DNA of 64,000 bases from Tenrec ecaudatus (taxonomy: Eukaryota > Chordata > Mammalia > Afrosoricida > Tenrecidae): assembly GCF_050624435.1 (NCBI RefSeq), contig NC_134538.1, positions 125,222,937 to 125,286,936 on the forward strand, read 5' to 3'. This document shows, piece after piece, positions 20,758 through 32,950 of the stretch. A program made the position numbers and the translations under genes. Within the stretch, counting starts at the first letter, position 1, and every line of letters starts with the position of its first letter. The notes below the pieces were generated by a model. The model was not told the origin of the DNA. It made no database searches and saw nothing but the letters and a program-made list of their open reading frames with translations.

Positions 20758-22524
20758 TTGTGCCTCAAATCCCCAGTGTTCCATAACTGTAATCTGATGG
20801 AGGGAGCTGTCTGCATGGGGTCATTCACGTATCCAAGTCAACAAAGCTTGATTAACTTCTAGACGAGGCTGAGCACAGGGCCAGCCTCTGGGGACCAGGC
20901 AAGGAGCAGAGACCTGTGTTAATGATGCTGCCTTGCTACTGGTGGAGAAAAAACAAAAAGAACAAGAGGACTAGATATAAGGAAAGTTTGATTTGTGCCA
21001 ATGAGAGTTTCGCCAAATCAGAACACAGTGACAGGTAACTCTGTGTGTGTGTTGGGGTCAAATGGGTCCTCAAGGCAGGCTGGTCGGAAGAGATGACGTG
21101 TGAACAGACAGACCTGAGTGGATCAAGGGGGGTTAGATAAGCTAAACCACCTGTCCGTCACCATGACTGGGAATGGACTTAAGTCAAGATGCCTGATTGA
21201 CAGCTCGCAGGTCCTCAGGGAGATGAGCATCACTGGAAATGGTTGAGGGAGACAAGGGTGATCCAGTCCTCTAGAGCTTTGCTCTCGGGTTGCCAGGCAA
21301 ACAAGCCTCTTTGGTCATGCATACAGAGATTTATAAGAGATTTTAAAAAATGAACTGGTGAAATAATTCACACAACCTGTTCAGTAAGCTCAGGGAGGTC
21401 TCAGCAGTTTGCTCTGACTGGAGCCCGTGCCACCGGGAGCGTGAGCAGCCCTTGGGACCGAGGCGGTGCCAGACATTTTAGAAGCAGGGTGCCGTTGCCT
21501 GACACTAACGCAGGGGCCACCGGGACTGTCACAAGTCAGTGAGGGCATCCTGGACTCTGGAAGGCCAGGGCTCAGGGCCATCTCTGAGGGGCGGTCCTAT
21601 TGGATCCCTTCACCCTGTTTGTCACCCGTCAGGCCCACTGGAAGCAGATGAGACAGAGTGTGGGGAAGACGATCCCCATGAAGATTCCATTCCTGGAAAA
21701 CCAAGGAGAAGAAATCTAGACCGGGGCAGGGAAACATCCGTGAGAGGAAGTTCTGACAAAGCCTCAAGCAGCCCAGTGTGGGGTTCTGTGGGCTTGCGCT
21801 GGGTCAAAAACGGTCAGCATGCTATCCCCCACCTGGCTCAGGTGGTGGACAGTTGCTGCCCCAGGTCGGGAGCCAGGGGGGCTGGTCTGCTGAGTAGCAA
21901 GTCCTGTTTTGAAAGGGGATGTGTGCGCCACATCTCTGTGTACCGCCCTCTTCAGAACAGGGCAGAATGGTACACGTCTATGGCATTTTAGCCCATCTCC
22001 ATATCTCGAATGCCTTTCCATTCACCTAGAGTCCACTTCCAATCTTCATCCCACTTTCTGACAATTGAAAGCCCGCTCCTGACCTGCACTGTGCTTGCTA
22101 ACGGGCAGACCCTCAGGGAGTCACTGAACATGGTCCGCAGCAGCACTTGAGGAGGCCGCCTCAGGAGCGTGGCCTCTCGGATAAAGCGTGGCACTTTCCC
22201 CTAGCGAGCGCGCCCCTGCCCTTGCAGTCAAGGCTCCAGTGCACCAGCGCGCGCACAGTCTGTGCGCTCTGCCTTGGTAACGTAGGTCATAGACTCCTTA
22301 ACAGCCCCACGCAGGCCACGCCGACTCTGTGTCGGGGACTTCCTTGACTGGAAGGAGCAGAAGCCTATTGAGTTTGTGGAGAGTCGTGCGACCTCGAGCC
22401 AGCTTCAGCTCAGAGCCATGCCCCGCTCGGGTGGCCTAGCCTGGGCTCATCCTGGGCGCAGACCACGAGACCTTTTCTCGGGTGGGGCTGCTGGTGGAGT
22501 CACACTGTCACCCTTTCGGTGAGC
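20758..22524. other. No recognised feature; CpG-containing at 21400-22480
   Basis: About 1.8 kb. 22140-22340 is rich in CpG (tagcgagcgcgcccctgccc, accagcgcgcgcacagtctg). Open frames up to 150 codons (21539-21991, +) have no recognisable domain. I see no splice-bounded exon, so I leave it unassigned. Confidence 0.4.
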
Positions 22525-22562
22525 ATCCACATGTTTAACAATTATGCCACCAGGGCTCCTAA
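22525..22562 (-). mobile_element. AfroSINE-type SINE, head fragment
   Basis: Only the inverted head remains: atgccaccagggctcctaag. Confidence 0.6.
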
Positions 22563-22821
22563 GTTTGAGGCACGTGGGGGTTTACTGTCAGAATACACAG
22601 TTTGGCTTCACAAACACGTGGAAGCTATTGGAAAAATTTTAATTGTTATGGCTGAAATTGGGGTATTGGGATCTCTAACTTGCCCTGCTTCTCCCTGCTT
22701 TTGCCACTTATTCACCGAGAGGCCCCCTGCCCCCCAGTCCTGATTATACGTAACCTTGAAACACACACCATAGCATAGTGTCCATTTATTGTTGATCAAT
22801 GGCTTGAGAAACAAACCAAAA

Positions 22822-22942
22822 AAACCAAATCCATTGCCGTACAGTTGATTTCAACTCATAACCTATAGAGTTTCCAAGACTGTACACATCTTTCTCTGGT
22901 TAGCAGGCCAACACCTAACCCTCAGTGCCACCAGAGCTCCTT
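22822..22942 (-). mobile_element. AfroSINE-type SINE, antisense, partial
   Basis: aaatccattgccgtacagtt to ggttagcaggccaacaccta and cagtgccaccagagctcctt; the middle is shortened. Confidence 0.78.
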
Positions 22943-23193
22943 GTGAGACACAAAACAAAACATGAGGAGGAAGTATGACCTGTTCAGCCTTGGCCGTCAC
23001 TCTTCAATGTGGTGCAAACAATTGGGTCCAAGGATGTGGTTTGAGTCAGATGAGGCTCCTCCTCCCACCAGGGGCTGGAGGCGGACAAGCCCCCGGGAAA
23101 GGATGAAGACAGGGAGGCTGTGTCCAGCATCTTTGCACACCTATTTATTGGTAATGTGGGACCTTGCCAGAAATTCCTTATTCTATGCATGCT

Positions 23194-23194
<1 letters not shown>

Positions 23195-23226
<32 letters not shown>
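23195..23226. repeat. (TG)n microsatellite
   Basis: About sixteen uninterrupted TG units. Confidence 0.95.
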
Positions 23227-23229
<3 letters not shown>

Positions 23230-24474
23230 GGCACACCAGGTATAGTCCATTACCCTGACCCAAGAATTACCCCCAAAGGCTGTGGGCTCAAACATTCACA
23301 TGTTGTTGCTTCCTGGACTCGGCTCAGATATGTCTTCTCATTCCCTTGCCCTGAAATCCCGTTGGTTACAAATACCACCCGCTGGGTTTTCACTCAAAGA
23401 GGTGAAGACTTGAATTCCGCAGAAAGGGCCGCTTGCACCCCCACCCCGAGTAGATGTGAGCAGCATGGCGCAGCCTTTCCCGCCCCGAGCACCCACTGTC
23501 AAGTCCTGAGTCCAGTCGCTCACAGCCATGCCGTGCGGCTGTGAACCCGCTGAGGAAACTCTGGCCTCTTTCTCAACCGAAACAAGCTGACGTCAGCGTA
23601 AGCTAGGCTGTTTCTCACTGTGTCCCTTCATGTTGGTTTGCAGCCCTTGGGAGTTCTCCAGGTCTCGTCTCATCAGCTGGGCCGCCTTATAGGCCGCAGC
23701 AGTGACAGGCGGAGTCCTGGGTCCAGACTGAGTGGGCGGAGAAGGGCGACACTGTGCAGGTGGGAAGGGCCCTGCTCCTGCTCAAGGTCATTTCCACCTT
23801 CCTCAGAGGAAGGCGGACGGGGGAGACGCCTCAGGCAGAGGCCTGCCAAATGGAAGGCTCAGGAAGAGCAGAGGCAGACACTGCGTCACTCCCTTTAGGA
23901 CCAGGGAGACCTCAGCAAAAGCCTATATTTACCCCGTGTGCCTCCTCCTCCTCCCCTTCCCAACTTCACAGGACCCGGGAACTCACCACCTTAGTTGAAT
24001 AATGCGATCAGAGCGCCGACTAGTCTCTCTCCTGAACGCATGGGGCGGAAATGTCCCAAACGGGCAACTGGGCAGCACCGGGCAGAAACCGTCTTGACCT
24101 CAGTCTAGCTGCCGGCACAAGATTCACGTGCGTCTCAGACGCCGGACTCAGCTCCGTCTCCGTCTCCACCCCAGCCCTCGCAATTGCCCCGTTTCTATCT
24201 CCCAGCTGCTGAGCCCAAGTCACCTGTGTGTTATCAGTGATGTTGGGCGCCAGCGAGTGGGTTCTGAGTCAGGAGAACTCTGTGCGCCACCCAACAAAAC
24301 GCTCTGGCTCCCGTCGCAGCGCACACTTGTTCTGCTTGAGTGCACGGCTGCAGCGCGGTGTTCGTCGTCTTGTCGACAGATAGGCCCTGCACCGCCAGCG
24401 CCTAGAGAACCCGCGCTCTTCTAGCTCAGCTCACGCTGACCCGCAGCCTTCCTCTTTGCTGCTGGCCGCTTCTT
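23227..24474. other. No recognised feature; partly CpG-containing
   Basis: About 1.25 kb of unique-looking sequence. 23690-24400 has frequent CpG but no exon I can defend. Several 80-100-codon open frames overlap each other on the same strand, which argues against any one being real. Confidence 0.4.
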
Positions 24475-26155
24475 TAGCAAGTAGGTCTTTCTCCAGGGGC
24501 TGCCCCCCATACCACGCCCGATACACGAGATGACGTCTTGTCACCTTCACTTCTAAGAAGCCCTCTGGCTATGCTTTCCCAAGGCAGATGGACTCATAGC
24601 TCTGGCCGCCCACGGTCGAAGCAATATTCTTCACCAACACCACAATCCACACGCATCCTTCTTGTCCTCGTGGGGCCAGCTTTCCCACGCATGCGCTGTG
24701 AGGCGAGTGCAGCCGCCTTAGTCCTTGCTCGTTAACAGGTTAAAGAGGTCTTTTGCAGCAGGTTTGCCCAATGTCATCGGTTGACTTAAGTGTGGCTACA
24801 ACCCTGACATAGATTTCCCCTGATTTTAAACCACACAGTATGCGCATCAGTCTATTGCAGCGGTTCTCAACCTGTGGGTCGCGACCCCTTTGGGAGTGAA
24901 TGACCCTTTCATAGGGGTCACACCATTCATAGCAGTTGCAAAATTACAGTGATGAAGTAGCAATTGTTGGGGGGATCACCACAGCATGTGGAACTGTATG
25001 AAAGGGTCGCGGCATTTAGGAAGGTTGAGAACCCCCGTTCTGTTGGAACAATTGCCTCTTAGTCGATGACCAACTTCCACATGAGCACAGTTCTGGAGTT
25101 CATGTTATTTATGGTCGCGTCTATTATTTGCGATGATTGACATGGTCAATGCCTCTGCAGTCAATAAAATAGAGGCATCCTCTTCTTGCAGCCAAGATGC
25201 ATCCAGAATCCGCAAAGCCAACCTTGGTTCCTCTCCCTCTTTTGAACCCAACTTGAGTTTCCGGCAGTTCCCTGTTGATCTATTACTGCAATTGTTTCTT
25301 AATTATCTTCAGCATAATTTTACTTGCATGTGATACTAATGGTATTGCTTGATAATTCCTGCCCTCTCTTGGATCACCTGTCTTTGCAATGACACACATA
25401 AGGATCTCTTCCAGGCAGTGGATAAGCAGCTGTCCTTCTACATTTCTGGGCATAGACACGTGAGCTTCGCCAGCACCGCATCGTTTGTTGACATTTTCAG
25501 CTGGTATTCTGCGGATTCCTGGAGCCTCGTTTTCCCCAGTACCTTCAGAGTAGCTGGGATAGCTCCTCCCAATGCCTTCATTTTTGGATCATCTAATAAT
25601 ACCTTCTGAAATGGTTGAATGTCAACCAATTATTTTTGGTACAGTGACTGTGTATTCCTCCCATTTTAAAAATGTTTTCTGCATTGTTCAATATTTCACC
25701 AAAAGACTCTTTCCGTATTGGCGATATGCAGCTTGAATTTTGTCTTCAGTTCTTTCTACATAAGAAATGTTAAGCATGTTCTTCCCTTTGGGTTTTTTAA
25801 CGTCAGGTCTTTTCTGATTTCACTATCATGCCTTTGTCTTCTCGGGCCACCCATTGAAACCTTGTTTGCTCTGCCGTCATCCTTTCGTCCGTTTGCTTTA
25901 GCCACTTCGTGCGTGAGAGCGGCTTTCAGAGTCACCTCAGGCACCCTCTGGCCGGCTCTTTCCTTCCTGTCTCGTGATGATCATCTTCATGGATGGTGTC
26001 CTCGATGTCATTGTGCGGTTTTGCCTCATTCATGTTCACTGCGTCAAGGCCATTCTGGAGGTGGTGTCTGCATTCAGCCGTGTCGCACTCAGACTCACTC
26101 TTTGGCTCTTCCCGATTAGCTGTAACTTTCCTTAGCTTCAACTTGAACCTCTGAT
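24475..26155 (-). mobile_element. RTE/BovB-class LINE, antisense, interrupted by SPIN
   Basis: The antisense RTE 3' end begins near 24475 (tctttctccaggggctgccc). After an internal deletion near 24785 it runs through the reverse-transcriptase region, with landmarks aacaattgcctcttagtcga, tgcagtcaataaaatagagg and acttgcatgtgatactaatg. A SPIN element sits inside at 24858-25037. Coding capacity is destroyed. Confidence 0.8.
24858..25037 (+). mobile_element. SPIN-type hAT MITE inside RTE
   Basis: Left end cagcggttctcaacctgtgg and right end aggttgagaacccccg are inverted repeats of each other. Flanking octamers gtctattg (24850-24857) and ttctgttg (25038-25045) match 6 of 8. The interior reads gaaagggtcgcggcatttag, a typical SPIN_NA right arm. 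Confidence 0.88.
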
Positions 26156-26454
26156 GAACAGAAAAGCAACAGCATGGTGAAAAGGAGAAAAAGATTTTAA
26201 AAGCTACACATCGTTTTGGAAAAAAAGAGAGCGAGATGTTACCACCCTTGTACTTTCCAGCAGCTTGTGTACAGACATACTCTTGGCCTCTGGCCCGGCG
26301 TGCTCTGTGGGCCTTCGAGGAGCCTGCAGTTGGAGGGTAAATGTGACAGTGGGTCACTTGTGATTTGGCCCCTTGACTGAGCAGAGAGTGGGACAGCGGG
26401 GAAGTGGGACCACTGTGTTTCAGGCAGGAATCTCTCCATGACACATAAATGCAA

Positions 26455-26648
26455 AACCCACTGCCATCAAGTCAATTCTGACTCAGAGCCACCCGATAGG
26501 ACAGGGTAGAACCGCCCCTGTGGGTTCCCGAGACTGGAACTCTTTACCGGGAGTAGAAAGCCACGTCATTCGTCGGTGGAGCAGCTGGTGGTTTTGAACT
26601 GCTAACCTGACAGCAGCCAAACTCGTAACCACGATGCCACCAAGGCAC
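26455..26648 (-). mobile_element. AfroSINE-type SINE, antisense
   Basis: A well kept copy: aacccactgccatcaagtca, ataggacagggtagaaccgc, ctggtggttttgaactgcta, then the inverted head acgatgccaccaaggca. Confidence 0.9.
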
Positions 26649-27469
26649 ACAGCTGTCTTAATATCACCTGGAGCAGGTGCAGCCAACCCTCCAAAGTCAG
26701 GGAGACAGTCCTGCAGGCCCTGCCTCTGCCCTCCACCTCCTCATCATCTAAGACCTCCAGGGACCCACACAGAGCAGGCACAGAGAAAAGGAGGCCCCCC
26801 TGAGCCCTGTTGGGGAGGTCCATGCATTCTCTGGCTGCAGCCTGCTGCCATTGTGACTGCCGTCCCTATTGCCGCCCAGGTGCGCGTCAGAGTGGAGTTC
26901 TGCTGGAGGACACAGCGCTGTGGAGAGGGAGTGCACATCACTGTGGTTCTCCGTGGGCTTTTGGGGGAGGGGTTCTTTGGCTGTTTTTTTAGGGTCTTAG
27001 GCTGAGGCTGGGACTTTTATCTTCTCAAGCAAATCTGACAATGTGCACATTTCCCCCTTTCTTCACAGTCAGCTAGATGGTTTATTGGCAAGTGCTGATG
27101 GCCCATTAAGAGACAGACTCCTGACAGTAAAACACCCTAGGATCTGTCCCCCACCTCTAGACCCGAGCTCACCCTCCCTGACAACTAATCTCCTGCCCCC
27201 CAGCCCGTTCCCTCCGCGAGAAACTGTGAGATGTCTTGCGATAGCTGCAAACAAGCCAGCCCTCTGCTGCAGTTCCCCGTTCCATAGGGCCTGCGCCGAT
27301 TCAGAAACAGGAAGAAGAGGTCACAGGAGGTAGGGCCCCATGCTGATAAAGAGGCTACAAGTGCTATTTATGGGACCTGGAGACTCTGGGAGATCTGAAA
27401 GTCGGCACAGAAAAGCCAGCCTGCAGTGATGTAGAAGCCAGGCTCTGCAGCCCATGGGCCCCTCCCCCG
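26649..27469. other. No recognised feature
   Basis: Unique-looking, locally GC-rich (26640-26960). Open frames up to 123 codons overlap on both strands; none is bounded by convincing splice sites or shows a known domain. Confidence 0.4.
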
Positions 27470-27735
27470 CCCCCCCCCCGTAAAATGAGATACGTCCAAT
27501 TGTGTCATAATGTTGTGAGTGTTAAGCGAGTGAATACATATCCAGAACTCAGCACTGTGTCTGGCACATGGGAAAAACAAGCAAAATTACAGGCACGGCC
27601 ATCAGGTAGTTTCCCTGTGATGTCACTGTTATTGCTCTTTTTACAAAGGAGGAGACGGGGGCTTTGGCATGAGTTCCACAGAGACACAAAGCCAATACGT
27701 GGGGAAGCCCCAGTTCAAAGTTCAGTTCAGTGGCA
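27470..27735 (+). mobile_element. MIR SINE
   Basis: Starting after a C-run, the order gtaaaatgagatacgtccaa, gtgagtgttaagcgagtgaa, cactgtgtctggcacatggg and cacaaagccaatacgtgggg is that of MIR. Confidence 0.72.
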
Positions 27736-28591
27736 AAGCCCACGCATGTCCCTGCACCCTGCTCCGCCACCGCCCAGCGTGTGACTGAACGAGGCTCTTC
27801 TCTGGCCAGGAACCGTCAGAGTAGCCAGTGCCTCCTGGCTCTTCGTTTCTGGCGCAGGAAGGCCAGATGTCTTGTCCGCATACTGAGCAATTTAAGTCCG
27901 TGGAATTCTTATCCATTTTTGACAAGCGATAGAGACCGCAGACAGTGAACCTGACCTTACTCCAAGCACTAAGTGATTAAGTCTGACAAAGAAATGTAAA
28001 CACGGTTTTAATTGATTCATGTGCTCACAATTGGTGGCTCATTTATTCCTGTCTTTTCTCTAAGGGCCTCCATCTGGGCCCTGCAGCCTGCGCTGCTACA
28101 GAGTCTCTGTCACTGGTTGGTGGCCAGGTCCACCAGCCCTGCTCCGATTCATCGGTCTGGTGAATCAATGAGTGGCCCTGCCTTCACGGGCTCCTTGTTG
28201 ATGGACCATACCCAACGACCGCTCAGGAAAACACAGGGAAGCCTTCTGATAAGAACCACGGATAAGTGGCCAGACCCAAGACAGGAATGTGGGTAGTAAG
28301 TACCCAGCCTTGATATGCACACGTCCACAGTGTTGTTTATCCCAGTCATGTCTGAAGCTGCGAGATACTCAATCCAGTATTTTATCTCTGTTCCCACTCG
28401 GTTTCATGACAGTGAAGTTTTAAAATGAGAGCCAGGAGAAAGGTGAACAAAGCCGCGCCGAGGGAGAAAGCCCAGGTGTGGGTGGTTAGGGAAGGGTCTG
28501 GCTAGCCTTGAGAAGATGCAGAGCCAGGGAGCCGGAAGGAATGGGCGTATTATGGAAATGAGTTGAGATGGGCAAGTAGCAGGGCTGCTGT
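27736..28591. other. No recognised feature
   Basis: About 850 bases of unique-looking sequence with no repeat or exon recognised. Confidence 0.45.
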
Positions 28592-28862
28592 TGTTTGTTG
28601 TTGTGTTCCATCGAGTGGGTTCAGACGCACAGCGCCCCTCTGCACGACAGAAAGGAACCCTGCCTGGCCCTTCGCTGTCCTCACGGTGGTTCCTGTGCCT
28701 GAGCCCACTGCTGTAGTCACTGTATCCCTCCATCTCCTCGAGAGCCTTGCTCTTGGGGGCTGGGCCTCAACTTTACCAAGCATGGTGTCCGTCCCCGGGG
28801 ACTGGTCTCTCCTGACAGGTTCAAAGTCCTTACGATGAAGTCTTGCCATTCTTGCCTCTGTA
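28592..28862 (-). mobile_element. RTE-class LINE 3' end, antisense
   Basis: It begins with TTG repeats (tgttgtttgttgttgtgttc), the inverted RTE 3' tail. It continues ttaccaagcatggtgtccgt and ctctcctgacaggttcaaag. Confidence 0.85.
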
Positions 28863-30569
28863 GGGATGTAATTGTGAGACTACACACGGTGGGGGAGCCT
28901 GGGGTGGGGGTGACTGGCTTTAACAACCAACACCAATCTACAATGGGAGGTGAGGTGAGTGGGGGAAGTCTCAAAGAGATGTAAGAAACGGGGAGAGAGT
29001 GGATCCTCATGCATTGCTGGTGGGACTTTAAAATGATGATTATTGGCAGTGATAATGACCCTGGAGTATGTGCTCACACGGGTAGTATTAATGGAATGCT
29101 GCTTCACATACATCCTCACCGACATCACGGTGCCCTGAAGGGCTTCCCGTGCGCACACTGTGCAGAAACAGAGCAGCAAAGCCGCTACGCGCCTTCGTGG
29201 CCTACAGCAGGCAGTGTCCAGGCCCGAGTCAGAGACAATGTGAGAGATGACGTGAGCGGGCAGCACTCGCTTCTCCCAGCCTTCCCTCCACCGGCCTCTT
29301 CCTCCACCTCCAAGCCAAGCTGGGCCCGGAAAGGAGAGTTGAGGAGGAAGTGCGATAGATGTCCTGTGGAAGCTGTGGTTCTTCCAACCCGCCCAGGTAT
29401 GCTAGCCCACTCACAGGTGTGAGTATGTCTGTCGGGGTACACAAAGGAGCCCCTTCTGAGTTTGGAAGTCTGAGAATGGGGCGGACCTGTGCCATGCTTC
29501 CTGGTGAAATCTAGGGAGACGATAAACCTGATCCTTTGTTATTTCTCAAGGCATAATGGGGGCGGGTGGTGGGGAGAGGCTACTTGGAGTTTCCTGATAC
29601 CTGAATTGGTAAGGGAAGTCATATGACAACTTCCAAGGTCCCAGTGCAAAGCTATCTGGGAAAGAATATGTAATCCCATGAGGTCTTAGGAACCAGCCCA
29701 GGGAACTTCATATCAGTATTATGTCCCATTGCCCCTCCCCCACTCCCCGGAGACCAGGACTTGAGCAGACTGGGAAGGATAGCTTAGTGACCAGGCAGGC
29801 TGGACTACATGTAAAATGAGCCGGCCAGAGAGGACCTAAGGAGTCTGTGTTCTCTTCAGGATCCCCAGGGCCTCCAATGCCCAGCACATTTCAAGACCCT
29901 GGTATATATTGGCCAAGTGAATGCATGAGTGTGATTAGTTAGTTCGGCAGGATTTATTATTAGAGAACCTATGTTGGCGCCCAGCTTCTTCCTTGGCGTG
30001 CACCTAGCACCCCGCGGATGAGAATTTGTTCTAGGATGTGGCCATGACTGTGCTTCTCTGCAGGAGCTGGACTCAGAATACCCCCCAGCTATCTTTGACA
30101 AGGTTGGCCCCATTGCTTGTCTCGCACACGGTGAGATCTTGACTGACATTTCTTCATGGTCTGTTCTGCTCTCTCGGACTGGAGATCTTTTGATGTGAAA
30201 GAGAAGATGGGGGCACATGGGCCTTCCCCCGAGAGAGCAGCAGCCTGTCTCATCCTGACGAACGTCCCTACTTGATCCTGCTACTTTTCCCAGCCAAAAT
30301 ATCTACTCACACCACCCATGCATTACTACTGTGCTCTGTAGTCCAGTTCTCAAGAGAGAAATACATTTTGGAAAATACTAAGCTTCAAGCCAAATATAAA
30401 CCGATTCCCCAAACTCAACATTAACGTTCTCGCATACACAGTGGTCAACCTTTCCTCCTATTTGGGGTAAGCCATCTCTTGGAACGTGGTGTCAGGTAGG
30501 TATCAGTCCCGCTTTCTTCTGCTCCTTATCGCTTTACCTTGGAGAAGTTACATGTGCATCTCCATGAGC
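28863..30569. other. Mostly unrecognised; possible old LINE-1 scrap
   Basis: 29000-29050 (tcctcatgcattgctggtgg) may be a scrap of LINE-1 ORF2. The rest of this 1.7 kb is unique-looking, with overlapping open frames on both strands around 29000-29500 and no recognisable domain. Confidence 0.4.
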
Positions 30570-30778
30570 ACTCTGGAGCTCCGGTGGCATCATGGTTACA
30601 CGTGGGCTGCTCCCCTCAAGGTCGGCAGTTGGAAACTACCTGCTGCTCCCTGGGAAAGAGGCAGCTTTCCACTCCTGTAAAGAGCTCATGCCTTGGAAAC
30701 CCAAAGGGCAGGTCTACCTAGTCCTCTAGAGCTGCCAGAGTCAGCGTCCACTCGATGGCAGTGAGTTGTGTTGTGTTA
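30570..30778 (+). mobile_element. AfroSINE-type SINE
   Basis: Head agctccggtggcatcatggt with ctcaaggtcggcagttggaa. Tail actcgatggcagtgagttgt ends in a TG-rich stretch. Confidence 0.88.
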
Positions 30779-31144
30779 TAAGCACACAGGTGATAGTCGA
30801 TGGAATTAGAATTAAATATATTAGCTGTACTCCGTCACAACATACCTCTCGAAGAAGATGCCACCGCTTCCAAGGGTATCTGCGAGAGAAAGTCCTCCAG
30901 GCATCTCCTCTGCAGAGAGCAAGCACTCAAACACATGGATGCACTGACAAGCCCGGCCTTTCCCGGCAGCACCGTTACCTGCACACACCTGCAGATTGCT
31001 GCGCTCAGTGGGGCTCTTTGGAACTTCTGATGTCGAAACTTCTTGCTCCTCGGCCATTACTTTTCTGGATCAGACCTCCTCAAACCACGGGGTCTTCAGG
31101 CAGGTGACACCAATGCTGTGCCCTGGGGAACGCTGTGGTGACAG
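30779..31144. other. No recognised feature
   Basis: About 360 bases of unique-looking sequence. An open frame of 113 codons (30766-31107, +) starts inside the SINE tail and shows no domain. Confidence 0.4.
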
Positions 31145-31335
31145 CAGATTTGTGTGCCTCAAACAGGCACGCTGAAGTCCTAACCCTGTACCAGTGACCA
31201 TGTCCTTGCTTGGACACAGGAATTCTCTTGGTGACCAGTGAACACGGTCACACCAGTAAAGGATGAGTCTTCATCCCTCATGAGCCGTGTCCTATGAGAA
31301 GGGAGAAGACATAGAGTTACTTAGGATGAGATGCT
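31145..31335 (+). mobile_element. MLT1-like LTR, 5' part, split by RTE
   Basis: The wording tgtgcctcaaacaggcacgc, ctgaagtcctaaccctgtac and gtgtcctatgagaagggaga follows MaLR LTRs. Its likely 3' end lies at 31990-32105, beyond an RTE insertion. Confidence 0.55.
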
Positions 31336-31364
31336 ATGGGAAGATGCACCTAAAAGCCCCCAAA

Positions 31365-31965
31365 TGCCACTGGACCAATAGAAACCATCATGAGCAACAG
31401 AGGCAAGAGTGCCAAGGTCACGGATGCCATCTTGCTTGGATCCACAACCAGTGCTCCAGGAGGCAGTCTCACAAAACCAGACAGATTGCATTGGGGAAGT
31501 CTGCTGCACAAGGCCCCGCTAGGAGCGTATTGAAGACAAAGACAGCACTTTGAGGACTAAGGTGCACCTGACGCAAGCACGGTATTTTCAAGGGTCCCAG
31601 ATACATGTGAAAGTTGGGCGTTGGATAAAGCAGATGGAAGATTTCATATCTCGAGTGGTGGGGCTGATTTAGAAAAGGGAACGGGCCACAAGCTCAGTCC
31701 CATCAGAGTGCTCCTTGGGGTCAAGGACAGCCCAGTCCCTGAAAGGGACGTCATGCTTGCTAAAGTAGAAGGGCAGGGTAAGAGAGAAAAGAGCGGGACC
31801 CTTAAGGAAGTGGATGGACACAGTGGCTGCAGCAATGGGCTCCATCATAACAATCGTGGGGCTGGCGCAGGACAGGCAGTGGTTCCTTCCGCCATGCAGA
31901 GAGTCGCGATGAGCTGGAACCCACTTGGCAGCACCAGACGCCAACAGCAATATCAAGACCCTTTC
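31365..31965 (+). mobile_element. RTE-class LINE 3' end, sense
   Basis: The 3' end of RTE in sense orientation. Around 31490 it encodes the IALGKSAAQ motif, also found in the antisense copy at 44200. It ends with a serine/asparagine/proline-rich tail and cgccaacagcaatatc. Frames are broken. An antisense open frame of 251 codons over this copy is accidental. Confidence 0.8.
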
Positions 31966-31989
31966 CCTAAAGTAAGCAGAGAGAGCATG

Positions 31990-32105
31990 GCCCTGCCTGA
32001 CTCCTTGGATCAACACTCCGAGCCTCCAGAGCTGAGACAGCACCTTTCTGCTCTCCAAAGCCATCCTTTGTGGGGTTTTGTTCCAGCAGCCCCTGAAAAC
32101 CAAGG
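31990..32105 (+). mobile_element. MLT1-like LTR, 3' end
   Basis: The phrases gagctgagacagcacctttc and gtggggttttgttccagcag resemble the 3' end of MLT1 LTRs. This is the probable continuation of 31145-31335. Confidence 0.5.
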
Positions 32106-32689
32106 CAACACTCAGGACCATGTTCAAATCAGCTGATGACCGTCCACTCCCACTCTGAAGGCCCTTCCTTAGGACTCTGTCCAGGCCAAGCAGGCCGCTG
32201 TCTTCTGCAGCTAGGTCGCTGTGACGGAATATCTGTATCTTCACACCCGTGCAGAGATGGAGGTGGCAACATGAAATGTGTAATTGGCAAGTTGTAGTGA
32301 TGCATATGAACGTGCTTCTGGAGAGCAGCAGCAAATAGGAATCTTCTTCCGCTGCGCGTACGGCTGCTGTGGTTCTTGATGCCACGTTGGCACCATTGGT
32401 GGAGGAGGAGGAAGATCGTGGCACGGAGCCTCCCGAGGGCTGGGTGTTGTTCGTGTCGATGGATGGAGGCTGGGGTTAGGGGCCTCGAGATCCGCGCGGA
32501 CTCCCTGCAGCCCTAAGTACAGTAGAACCAAATAGTCCCCGTCCTGCCCCATGCTCACAGTGCTGTGTGAGCTAGGTGAGTCAGGCAAGGCATTTGACTT
32601 GTGTTCTTATCCAGAAAACACAAAGCGTGGATAACACGCAACTAGGTTTTTCCAGATATCTGGGGCCTTAAAATGCTACACAGTTTTTA
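32106..32689. other. No recognised feature
   Basis: Unique-looking sequence of about 580 bases. I recognise no exon or repeat. Confidence 0.45.
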
Positions 32690-32950
32690 CACTTGTTGCT
32701 GTTGTTGTTGAGTTTGTTTCCACTCATAGCAACCCCATCTACAACAGGACGACGCGCTGCCCGGCCCCTCAATCCTTGGGTTCTTGCACCCATCGTTTCA
32801 GCCACTGTGTCCATTTTATCCTATTGAAGCGGTTCCTCTTTCTTTGCCAGCCTTCTACTTGACCGAGCAGGATGCGCATCTCCAGGGACTAGTCCCTCCG
32901 GATCACACGTCCAAAGTAGCTGAGATGAAGTCTCACCGCCCCTGCTATGA
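32690..32950 (-). mobile_element. RTE-class LINE 3' end, antisense
   Basis: It starts with gttgctgttgttgttgagtt (inverted 3' tail) and contains ctccagggactagtccctcc and gtccaaagtagctgagatga. Confidence 0.85.

Noticed and set aside
21539..21991. 150-codon open frame
   Set aside because: No recognisable domain, overlaps antisense frames of similar quality, no convincing splice borders.
24128..24735. CpG-containing open frames as a possible gene
   Set aside because: Part of the region is an RTE 3' end; the remaining frames overlap and show no domain.
31669..32424. 251-codon antisense open frame
   Set aside because: It runs antisense across an RTE 3' end and LTR-like sequence, has no domain, and starts and stops without splice or promoter support.
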